Assembly (NCBI GenBank): GCA_027922465.2 | Contig: BQMF02000664.1 | Coordinates: 121,255-185,254, forward strand | DNA: 64,000 bases | Direction of reading: 5' to 3' | From: Turritopsis dohrnii | Taxonomy: Eukaryota; Cnidaria; Hydrozoa; Anthoathecata; Oceaniidae | Shown: piece after piece, positions 38,801 to 50,800 of the stretch | Position numbering within the stretch: position 1 is the stretch's first letter | Layout of the letters: each line of letters opens with the position of its first letter | Made by a program: the position numbers and the translations under genes | The notes under the pieces: generated by a model | What the model saw: only the letters and a program-made list of their open reading frames with translations | Told to the model about the DNA's origin: nothing | The model's database searches: none

Positions 38801-41800
38801 ATACTCATATTTCAGTTCCTGGTGAATGATTGAGCCAAGGATGTTAATAACACAGGATGGTTGCGTCTTCAATTTTTGGGTAGTGCCATATATGACATAC
38901 TCTGTTTTACCAGGTTTGAGATTTAATATGAGATGATTACTTTCAAACCACCTGAATAAATATTTTCCTTCTCTACACAATGTATTTTCGATAGTTTTGG
39001 TAGACTCCTGAGAGTACAGTAAAACAGCATCATCGGCATACATCAACAGTTCGCATTTATCAAGCCCTACATGCGCATCGTTTACTAGCAAAATAAAGAG
39101 CAAGGGGCCAAGTATGGATCCTTGCGGAACACCAAAGATTATGTCGTTTATTCCCGAACAGGTTTGATCACATGACATGTATTGCTTTCGGTTGAAGAGG
39201 TAGTCAGATAACCAATCCAATTCAATATCGCAGATACCATAGAACGGAAGCTTACTGAGAAGGCATGAGTGACTAACAGTGTCAAAGGCCTTTCGTAAGT
39301 CAATGTACATTGCACCTGTGCATCTTCCTTTATCCATATTTTGTCGTGTGTGTTTGTGTAAGTTGAGAACAGCATCCTGAGTCGATTTTCGCTTTCTAAA
39401 GCCATATTGATGTTCATATAATAAATTATTTGTTTCTAGAAATTCAGTGAGCTGCTGTAAGACAATTCTTTCTAAGATTTTCGACATGACATTGAGTACA
39501 GAGATTGGACGGTAGTTATCAAAACTGGAGCGTTCTCCAGCTTTGTAAACTGGTGTGACCTTTGCAATTTTTTCTGTTGTAGGGAAGGATCCAGACTTTA
39601 AGCTTGTATTCGCTAAGTAACAGAGAGGAAGTGATAGTTCTCTTTGAGCGTCTTTCAGCAATGATGCAGGAATGCTGTCATGGCCAGTGGCTTTAGAGGC
39701 TTTCAATGATCGTAGTAGTTTCTGAATGTACTCTGGGGAAACAGCTTTAAATTTGAACACTTTACGTAATTTATTATTAGTATCAATGTGCATATTGCTA
39801 TATGATTTCCATGTTCGATCACGTATCGAGGTAATTTCACATTGTAACTTTGAACCAACAGTCGAGAAAACGTTACATAGCGAATTTACTATTGATTGTT
39901 TGTCAGCGCATTTTTCGCCGTCAACTTTCATCGTTGAAGGTATACTATTATTTGATTTCGGCTTAGATGGAAAAAGTTTTTTAATGCATTTCCAAAAATC
40001 TGCAGGTTTGAATGAGTTTTCCTGCAAGAGATTACAACAGTTGTTTAATACATAAAAAAATTTTCAATTCATTATAAGATCGAGTAGATAATTAGTGATA
40101 TTTCCAATATTTTTTCACTCACCTGTCTCTGTGTTGTTATGCCTGTCGCGAGAGAGAAATAAGAAGAAATAAGTATTTAAATAAGCATTTCATGCGGGAG
40201 ATCGGGGTTCAATTCCCCTTGGCGGCGATTCACCATGCGCGAGTGAATGTACCATAGCGCCGGGTCGACCCATGCCATGTGAGGGAAATACACCTTTCCC
40301 GTAATTCCGAAAATTGTTGGGCGCGCATGTTCTGTTTCTGAGTAACATACTGGAGGAGGTAAACATTAGTAAAGATGGCAGATATCGCCTTCAGAGTGCA
40401 CGTGGTTATTTCTCGTACTTGGTTTGACACATTTGTTTTGACATTTCCCTTTTAACGCGAGGTCAGTTATTCATTATTGAACAACACCAAGATGGATGAA
40501 GAATCTCAGACATCTCATCCAGCTATGTCGTTGCAAGAAATCCGTTTAATGTCAATAGAGTCTCTGCGTGTTTATTTGGCTTTGAGAAAAAAATCAACCT
40601 TAGGAGATTTTGATACTCTCGTCTCAAGGCAAGTTTACTTATTACTGGTTTTATGCTAGCCACATAAAATAGTTTTTCTAGTGTAGTGCTTTTCATATTA
40701 GAGCTTTTGCATGTTCAGAAGACAATACAGCTGTTGATTTAGTTGCTGAAAAACGACACCTTACCAACCAAAAAGAATATAAAGCTAAACTTATTGTCAG
40801 TGATGGTACTATTCTTCCAGATCCTGAAACTCTCGTGCAAAAAGAATGGCTTGGGGAAATAGATGGCTTAAGAAATTGGCCACCAATTTATTACCATGAT
40901 ATTGCTACCTATTTAAAGTGCATAAACACTCCAGGTGAACTTCTTCACAGGTTGGATTGCAATTATAAAGAAGGTAAAGGTTACCGCTACTTTGATTGCG
41001 AATTTGTTAAAGATGTATTTTGGCATGGCATTAGCAGCAATAGCAAAGTATGCTTTTTAAATGTAAGGTGACACCATCACAACGAACATCATCAACACCT
41101 TACAAAGTATGGGCAGCTGTTGAAAAGACCAGCCCTGGTGGAAAAATTTTAAGTGCATACTGCACTTGCACAGCAGGGCTTTTAGGAAGCTGTAATCATG
41201 TCATAGCAATGCTTTTCAGAGTGGAAGCAGCAGTTTCAAGTGGTGTCACCAAACCATCATGTACAAGTAAACTGGCTGTTCGGAATGTCCCTGGAGCAAC
41301 AAAAAAATTGCTTACAATGAAACCGATTAAAAATTTGACTTTCAGCACTTTTACCTATCGAAAGAAAGGGAACAAAAGTGACAAAATAAAGACAGTTGAA
41401 GCCCTTTTCAATCCTTCATATGACCAAGAAGAAATTAATACCTTAAATGAAGAAGATATGAGGCAAAAATTGTACGAAACATTCAAAATTTCTAATGCTA
41501 CTTCACGTTTTGTGGAAATTATGGAAAGGACTAAAAAACATAGGGGTAAACAAATAGATGAAGTTAAAGATTTACCAAATACAATCTTGGAAAGTGCTGA
41601 GTTATTTACATATGACAAAAGTAAAACAATGACTGAAAACATTGATATTTTTACACAATCGCAAATATTAAACCAGCAACAAATTAATGATGTTTATAAT
41701 GCTACAACTCAACAGGCAGATTCTGCTGTTTGGACAAAGCAGAGAAAAGGTCGAATAACAGCTTCAAAATTTTATGAAGTTTACACTCGAATGAACACTG

Positions 41801-44800
41801 TGCAAAATAATGAAAATGAAAATCCTTCAAATTTAGTCCAATGCTTAATTGACAGAAAGTGTTTTTCAACTGTAGCAACTAAACATGGCCAAAGTATGGA
41901 GATTCATGCAAAAGAAAACATAAAAACTATTCTACAGCATAAGCACAAAAAATTCCGTTTTTGTGACAATCCTGGGATGCATATACACAAAAGCAAGCCA
42001 TTTTTAGCCGCTAGTCCTGACTTGGAGGGCTCGTGTTATTGCTGTGGCAAATTTGTAGTTGAAATAAAATGTCCATACAGCATATGTCATACGATTCCAT
42101 CAGCAGAAAACATAACCTATTTGCAGTCAATCGAAACTGACCAAGGGATATCAATCAAGTTGAAGAAAAATCACAGCTACTATGCACAAATACAAGGTCA
42201 AATGGCAATAACAGAAAGAAACCATGCCTGGTTTTTTGTGTATACCCATCATGGTAATCATCTGGAGAAAATAGAATTCGATCCAGCTTATTGGTTAAAA
42301 ATTCAAAAAAATCTTGAATATTGCTGGTACAATTATTTAGCACCTATGATATTAACGAAGCACCCTTTGGGATCAAAAAAGGTTGACAATCATGAGATAA
42401 CTGAAGATCACATGGCAACACGAAATAACATTTTAAGTAGTCAAATACCCATAGTTAACAAAAACATAATTCAGCTGAAGTCTGCAGAAACAAAACTTAA
42501 GAAAACAAGAAAGAGGAAATTTACCATGCCTCAAGTATATTTGTGTGGAAAATGTGGAAAAGACTGTCTAAATGAGCCAGAAACATTTCAAGAAAGTAGC
42601 ATCTGTTGCTCTACTTGCAAACTGTGGTTCCACTTTGCTTGTATCAATATTGCGAGCGAAGCAGATATTCCAAAGCAAAACAAAAAGTATTTCTGCAGCA
42701 GCTGTTCCTAGCCAAATAATATTGTCATAAACACAAGTTTAATAATATATTGTTTTATCATGTTCATGTTCTAACATTTTATTATATAATATATAATATG
42801 TGATATATAATATATAATATGTGATAAGCTGTGTGAATTTAATCACTTAAGATTGGTGGTTTAAGGTTAACTAAAGCTCCACAAACTTTAACAATATCAC
42901 CAACCATAGGAATCAGCGTTACTGGCAATTCATTAGTCAAAATTTTGAACCCTTTTACGTTTCGAATAACCTGTTCTATTAGAATCCTTAAATTTGCCAC
43001 TTTCTTCGTTTTTGAAACATCATCTCTTGACATTTGATATGTCCCTTTTTTTCCTGGAGGCAACACCAAGTGAATGTTTCGTGCTAAGCAGTCCTTATGT
43101 ATGTTAAATCCCTTATCAGCCATAAGGGAAGAATACATTGGTACACTATCTAAAAACTCAGACTGTGCAACAATTGCTTGGTCAGAAATACTACCAGGAT
43201 AAGATCGTGAAATAAATGTGATCAAGGAATTGGGTGAGCAGCCAACTAGTACTTTTACAGTGTTATGGTGTTTATACCCAGACCAAGTTAACTTCTGAAG
43301 GTCAAGGCTCTTTGGTGTTTCTGTGAAGCATTCGAAGTAATCTATTATTTGACAGAGATCCTTCTGTACATCAAATCGTTTTGGCCTTGTGTAGTTTAGC
43401 TGACCTTGGTCGGGTACAAATACCTGTGGATTCAAAATCTTAGCAAGAAGTTTACACCGTGTTCTAAAGGTATTTGAAATATGAGTTGATGGTGTTTTGA
43501 ATCGGTCAGCCAAATCTTGAACACATAACCCCAATCGTAAGCGCATTAAAGTCAACAGCAACTCGTCTTTGGTTGAAAGTTTTAATTTTCTACCTAATTT
43601 CTTCTTTGTGACTCGTTTAGGATTATTCATTGATGTTGTTCGTTTCCCTTGCCACTTTCTTTTCAGGAATGGTGAGCACAAATTGTGAATATTATTAAAG
43701 GATTGCAAATTTTCACAACCAGTATAGAATAAAACATTTGCATCATTTCGAAGCAATTTGTCTGCTAAAGTCTGTTCCAAAAATATGTGGACTGATTTCA
43801 GCTTTTATATAAAAACCAGGCTCAAGGGAATTGATGTAATTTGCTAAATCTGGTTTCCACATGGTAACTGAAATTAGTCCACATATTTTTTGAACAGACT
43901 TTAGTGATTTATGGCATGTACAAGCTTGTAATTTAGCTTTAAGGGTTGAAGTATATTTTTTATAACGAGTTATTAACGAATTCTTTGATGAATTCCTCCG
44001 TTTGAGACTGATCAATTCTGCTTCTAAAACAGCATTAGCTTTTTTCAAATCTTTATTTTCATTTTCGATTGACTTGTTAAGTTGTACTTGCTCTTGGTAT
44101 TTCATTTCAAGAATAGAAAGTTTATACAATGTGTTCTCCTCATTAGGTTCCTCCATCATAAAATCAACATCTTTTGGCTTTTCAAAACTTTTTATAGAAG
44201 TTTGTTCCTGACAAGGTTGTTCTACTTCGGATTGTGGTGCAAGCTCTACCATTTTGGAAGCCAGTTTTCTTCTCTTAATTGATCGCTCTGGAAATAAATT
44301 TGACACTTTTTTTTCTGCACCAGAATAGTTGAGGTGCAATACAGGATAAGGAAAATCACCATCAAAATGATCAGTGCAAACTCTGGATTTTGAGTCAGGG
44401 CTCCATAGCTTGTTCTTCTTGTCAACACGATTTATCAAGTTTTTCCACATTTGTCTCCTAATGGGATCTTTAACACGACCAGGAAAGGGCAAAAGTCTAA
44501 ATAATAAAATATAAATTTAATAAATAGTTTCGTTCATAGAGACTTTATGCAGATGTCATTCTTAATAAACAAGATTAATAAACAACTTTCTTGAAAGGTT
44601 CCTCACAAGCACAACAACCTTGCTCACAACCATGGATGTCACATATCTTTTCTCTCCATTTCAAGAGCCTGTAGGCCCCATTTGAGCAGCCCGCAACGGC
44701 GCAATGAGTTGACATTACTTAAAACATTAATATAAAACTGATATATCTGCTTTACTACTTGAGCACTTTTGGTTTGTTTACCTCCCTCAATTCAGAAGAT

Positions 44801-47800
44801 CCAATTTAGAGCAAAAATGACGTAATTGTTTGAAATTACGGGAAAGGTGTATTGGGTAGATGATACATCGAGTGTTGCAGGAGGCAAGCCGTGGCCCCTC
44901 CTGAAAAGCAGATGCAGTAGCAACTGAGTGGGGCTAGGCACGTAAAACAATACCAAATTAATAAATAAAAAAAGGGAGTTGAGGCTATAGCCTCGAGAGT
45001 TATACGCAGGGGCGGATCCAGGGTTAGGCAACTTAGGCAAATGCCTAACCCAAAATCAGTTAAATAATGTTTTTCGTAAAATTGTATGAAAAAGGTATTG
45101 TATTACAATAATCAGAAAATAATCGAAAATATCAAGAGATTCCCGCATCAATCCGCCCCCGATCCTTCTTTCTTTCGCAAATAGGATTATTATCCGGCGA
45201 GGCGCGGCGCGCGCCATATGTTACAAATTAATGTTTTTTACAGCTTGAGTTTATAGGTATTGATCTCTGCCCGGAAAAAGACTTCTCATAGTCGCATTGA
45301 CAACACAGACTAGTGCCTAACGCTCATCTTAGGCGAAGAAAATTTGCCTAAGGAGCCCCGGGTTTACACACTTTAATGAATGAACTGGAAGAAAATTTGC
45401 CTAAGGAGCCATGGGTTTACACACTTTAAATGAATGAACCAGAAGAAAATTTGCCTAAGGTACAACCATGGGTTTACACACTTTATTGAATGAATGGTCA
45501 CCAAATCTGCACAAAACGACCGTGGGACCTTCGAATTAGACCCAGTTCAACATGGATTCGCTAGAAAACATCGTTGCAGCTTTTGATAGCAATAATGAAG
45601 TATTTATTAGGAAATTTTGAATTCACTTAAAACATTTGTTGAAAACTGACTTCAAAAATCTAGGAAAAGCATATTTTTTCGAGTAGTGTCTCTTCTTTTG
45701 CTTTTGCAAAATGAAAACATTGTGGCTGCTTTAAAGCAAGTGTTTTATTATTTTATGTAATAATATAAATGATTAGCATGGATTATTAGCACCATAATTC
45801 GTTGACCATAAGTATGATGACGACAGTTAATTATTACAGTAGCTCAGCTATGTATAGATAGGCATGTAATATATAAGTTTGTTTGTGTCAACTGAACCGA
45901 AGCCTATTTTTTATTGATTAATGATGTAATATAAATATTTTTGGTATCTGTTTCTGTTAACCAAAAATGCATCTGTAAATGTTATGAAATTACGTTTGAA
46001 TGACTGAGTGTATAATACACAAAGTCATTGTTATTTTTCTGAGTTGTTTTGCGTAGGCAGCTGGTAAACTTATTTGTACAGTTCAGCATAATTTTTCTTG
46101 GTTCGAGATGACTGTCTTGTTTTGAATTTAAGAACTTTAAAAGGATCCTGTGTCCAAAATGATACGAACCAATACGATAGAGCTCAGAAAGGCCTCCTGT
46201 TAGTATAACTTACTTCCAGTTTCTGAGATATGTATAATTTTTGAAATCTTACATTCACTTTATGCAATGCATATTTTATGATGTATATAATAAGATAGTA
46301 TATAGGTTAAACTTCTCATTGCAAGTTATCATTAATACTATATTATATCTTTAATTTACTATAGAGAGAAAGGGCTTTCACTCTGAGTGAGTGATAAGAA
46401 AATGAAGTTATAATATATTGAGAGTTTATACACATAAACAAAGAATAAAAATCTTATTACATCATAATTATGTATTGTATCATTTTATGATTTTTAAATC
46501 AAAATATCTGCCCAAGGAAACAGAATTTCCAAAAACTATAAGACTTCTGAAACAACTTCGTGCATTTTATCATCCCTCGAAATATCATTTTGGATGCAGG
46601 AACACTTTAACATCTTTGGAGTTATTCTTTCATTTTACAAAAACCACCTACGTTATGTCTTCTTTTGAAAAAGGTAATTACATAATGTTTTAGTTTGACT
46701 TCTTGTTTCCTAATTCTGTAAAAAATGCTGTAGCTCTTATTAAAGAGGAAGCAGTACATAATTTATCTGTTGTTGTGTAGTTTTATATAGGTTCTTGGAC
46801 TTGTCTCAGGGATTTCTGGAAACACCATCTTTTACTATTATTGTGGTTGACATTAATTACATGGATCTTTTTTAGGGTAGGGTATACTATTTGATTTGAT
46901 GAACAGAAAACTGTTTTTATTTTGCTGCCAGATAATGATTAAGGAGCTTGTCTCTTACTTTGATTTTGGTCATTTTACTCTATTTCTTAACATAATTTCT
47001 TTTCTTTTCTTTTCATCTGACCATCTTGACCAGTACATAGATAAAATATCATGATTTATCTGAGTGCTCCAATCTATCATGGTATAGGTGATTGAAAATT
47101 TATTTAATTTGATTCATTACAAGTATGTTTTCATTTGGTGGATTCTTCCTGTTCATGTACAAGCAATCAAGAAAATGAAGAAGATAACAGATGAAGTAAT
47201 TTATTGGTTATTTATTTAACCTCCAATCTGACAGAAAATATTATTTTGGCCTACATAACGTAGTTCAATACATTCCATTCATACTCAATTAGTTTTCTTT
47301 TGTTTATTTCCCTTGTTCCATTAGTGCAACAATACAGGCTTGCATTATAGAACTCCTTACGTTAGGAGGAATTAATCGAGTTAATATTTTTTACATTTCG
47401 AAAAGTTTGTATTAGATTGGGCGTAAACTGGCGTAAATTTCATCGATTACGCCCTTATGTGTGTTTGGCCAAAAAAATTTGCCTAACCCTTAAAAAATCC
47501 TAGATCCGCCCCTGATACGCAAGAGGTTTGGAGCTTTCATGAAATCCTGTTGCAGTAGATTCTTTGTCGGATATTTCTACACCAACTACGTTGAATACGG
47601 TACGTATCTGCTTTGATTTCGATTTGGTGGGAAAAATTCTTTTCAGTGATTTCCAAAATGATGCAGAATTGCTTGTATTGTCTTTTAGTAGGTTTTTGTT
47701 ATAATTTTGCTTTGCTTTCTTGATAAAATTATTAGCTTTGTTTCGTTGGCATTTATAGCTCTCGTAGTTTATGGTTGTTTTACGAAACTTTTTTTTTTTT

Positions 47801-50800
47801 GAAGAAACTCTCGGTAATCCGTTTCATTTTTAGTTTCTTGTTTAAGCCATAGGCGGATGTTTGTATTTGCCCTTTTTGTAATGTATGGGGCGTGTTTGGT
47901 AAAGCTTTCCAACATTAAACAGTTGAAACAATTCTGAAACATTGCCAAAAATTCAGCCAAAAATTCAATACATTATTTCAAACACATTAAAAACATATAT
48001 TCTTTTTTCTATACTGAAAACGGATTGTGAATTTTCTATACTGAAACGGATTGTGAATTGTATATAGGTGACCAGTCAGTATTTTGAAGTTCTTGTTATT
48101 GGAATAGGGTTTCGTCGTCGTCGTCTATAATTTTTATTGAATTTTTACTTTTTGTTTAGTAATATTCAAGTGAAAAGAAGATCGAGTGCGAATCATAAGA
48201 TTAACAAATGCCGCTGACTCGCTGCCCTAATCGGCGGCATTTTTTTACGGTAGCAGCGAAAGCAAATACCGTATTAAAACACCCGTGGACTCCTCCTCCT
48301 CCTACTACTCCTACTGCTCCGGCCGAAATGACAATTATGCGATTTAAAGTCTGCGAGACTCCGCTAATAACGCAATGTAAATTCTCTAATGAAGGACCGC
48401 AGCCTTCGGCAGGTTTTATAAAACATAAAAAAGGAAGTTTTCTTGGATATTATAGGAAATAATTCATGAAAGAATGAATATTAATCAAATAGGTCTGCAT
48501 AAAAATAGCAGTTTTAGTTACTTATGCTAATTGAAAATACATTAACACTTAAAATTTGGTGATATATTGTTTTTCTTGTTAGTAAAGCCTATCAGTTCAA
48601 AACTTCTTATTACCTCGTTTGTTAGCTACAACACTGTTTTGTGTATTAAGACTTTCAAAGATCTAGTTCAAGAGGGCTGTTATTTGTTTGAATTCATTTT
48701 TGGTTTCATGAAATTATAATTAAAAACATATATTTTTTCTACACATGGTCTTTTACAATTTTCTTATAAAAATATGCAGCTCATGCATGTATAATTCTTT
48801 TGTCTTTAATAAATTAATTTCTGGTGGTTTACACTTACTTATCATTTTAACATATTTATCGTTTATGCCTGTTTTCTATCAGTGAGATACAAAAAACACA
48901 AGCCTCAAAGAACTTTGTAGTAACTTTTCATTACTTTAAGTACAATTGCTGCTACCGTTTTGCGCCATCTGGCTCTTGTTACGGTAGCAGCGATTACTAC
49001 AACTACTACTACTACTATCTTATGAAAAATCATATACAGCTCACGCATGTATAATTCTTTTGTCTTTAATAAATTAATTTCTAGTGGTTTATGATTAGGC
49101 CCTTTTTACACTAACTAATAATTTTAAATTTATCGTTTATGCCTGTTTTCCACCAGTGAGATTAAAAAACACAAGCCTCAAAGAACTTTGTAGTAACTTT
49201 ACATAACTTTAAGTACAATTGCTGCTACCGTTTTGCGCCATCTGGCTCTTGTTAACTTTAACTTGTCATAATGTCTGTAATTCCGATAGCGAACGGTCTT
49301 TGGAGATGTTTTTATTGGTATATATCACACATTGTTATGTTGAATGAAGTGTTTGTGAAAATCAGATTTATCTGTTGTTTTTGTTACAGATTTAATAACC
49401 TGTTTGAACTGGAAAAGTGTGAAAATTGATTTCAATTCCACATTCTCATTTACTTTTCGATAACTGATGTTGAAGTCTCCGGTTTTTATTGTTTCTTTGT
49501 TTTCTGATGTCGCTTTTGATAACGCGGTTTGTAGAAGTTCATCGTAGTTTTTTGGGAGAAATTTAGATGTAGACGGGGGCCGATACCTAATACTGAAGAG
49601 AAAGCTTTTCGTATTTGGAAAGTTTATTTCTAACCAATACACCTTTCCCGAATTTCTGTTTAAATGTCGAGTTAATGCTTAGTTATCAAGTTTAGCCTCG
49701 TTTCTATGTGTTTTATTGTTTTTCTAATTTCATAATGTTTTCAGTAAGTAATAGTTACTCGTTCTTTCAGTTCCACAGTGGAATAATTAGAAGTAATTAT
49801 GAGTTTGAAAAAGAGGCGAAACTTAGAGGCTAGGCTATAACACGGTGTTTAAACAGAAATTCGGGAAAGGTTTATTGCATTCCAAATCGGCATTTTCCAA
49901 ATCTGTTCTTCTAGTAAACGGTATTTATTCTAAGAAGAAAGCCTTTCTAATTCAAGAAATGCCAACGTATTTGGCGAAATTGTTAAGTTAAGTCGGCAAT
50001 ATTTTTGCCGACGTAAATAATTTTGAACCAAACTGAAAACTGTTAAATAATTTCTTTGGCCTCATCTTGATGTTCGCTTGTCTCAACCAATTCCGAGTTC
50101 GCGTTCCACCACTTGTCAACCATTTACTTGAGGCCTTTTTAAGTATGACTTACACGGAATGGGTATAAAGCCTGATTTACACGTGAGTACGGAAACTTGT
50201 CTCTACTCTATAGACAGACGATCTTATCGTCCGTTTAGAAATTGAATCAGGAAAAATTGACGCGGGAAAGAAAGGAAGAAACTTTGAGAGTATTTCTTTG
50301 ATAGCTTTTAAATTGAAATTTACTTAATAGTCAGGGATTTTTCTTTTGGTTAATATCGTCTTTCGAAGAGAAGATTGAGTTTTACAGTCCAGGAAGCTCC
50401 GAAATTTTAGAGATTTCCACAAACAGGCCTCTTCATGAGAGGCATGTGAAAGGAGTTGGAAACTAAGATGTTTTTTTATTTCATTGAATATAATGAAAAC
50501 GAGTCCTACTGGTACCACTTTCGTTTTCATATTCTTTCCTAAGGTAAAGAAATGAATGCGTATAACAAAGGAAATTTCAAAATTATCTTAGCAACGGTGG
50601 TCGTTCTCCCTAACAACGGGACATTTGGTGAATAATGGTCTAATGACTTTCTCAACATATTTTTAAATACTACGCATTAAAAAGCAGCTAAAAAATGTTT
50701 AATTGACAATGAATGATTGAGTTTCTAACTCAATTCAAGATTGAGTTTGCTACTTTCCGTGAATTGAAAGGATTTCAAATTGCCGACATAAATTCTACTT

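Larger units (their letters stand above)
40291..44849. mobile_element. ISL2EU-like DNA transposon with two convergent genes, 4.56 kb, TA duplication
   Basis: Ends CACCTTTCCCGTAATT (40291) and AATTACGGGAAAGGTG (to 44849), flanked by TA (40289-40290, 44850-44851). It encodes a SAP/SWIM/YqaJ/PHD protein (+) and a THAP-DDE_4 transposase (-), converging with about 130 bp between the stops. Known: the ISL2EU (IS4EU) superfamily pairs a transposase with a YqaJ-type nuclease and uses TA targets; I assign it on that basis. A 233-bp MITE with the same CACCTTTCCCG ends is at 49640-49872. Each gene has one apparent single-base frameshift in a homopolymer; otherwise the element looks complete. Confidence 0.88.

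Noticed and set aside
39726..40055. 109-codon + strand frame
   Set aside because: Antisense shadow of the LINE reverse transcriptase.
40130..40260. Functional tRNA gene
   Set aside because: Only a T-arm/B-box-like piece is present; no A box, anticodon arm or matching acceptor strand could be folded.
48209..49252. CRISPR-like array
   Set aside because: The repeated segments are 210-220 bp, only two copies, with triplet microsatellites between them; this is an animal genome and no cas genes occur.
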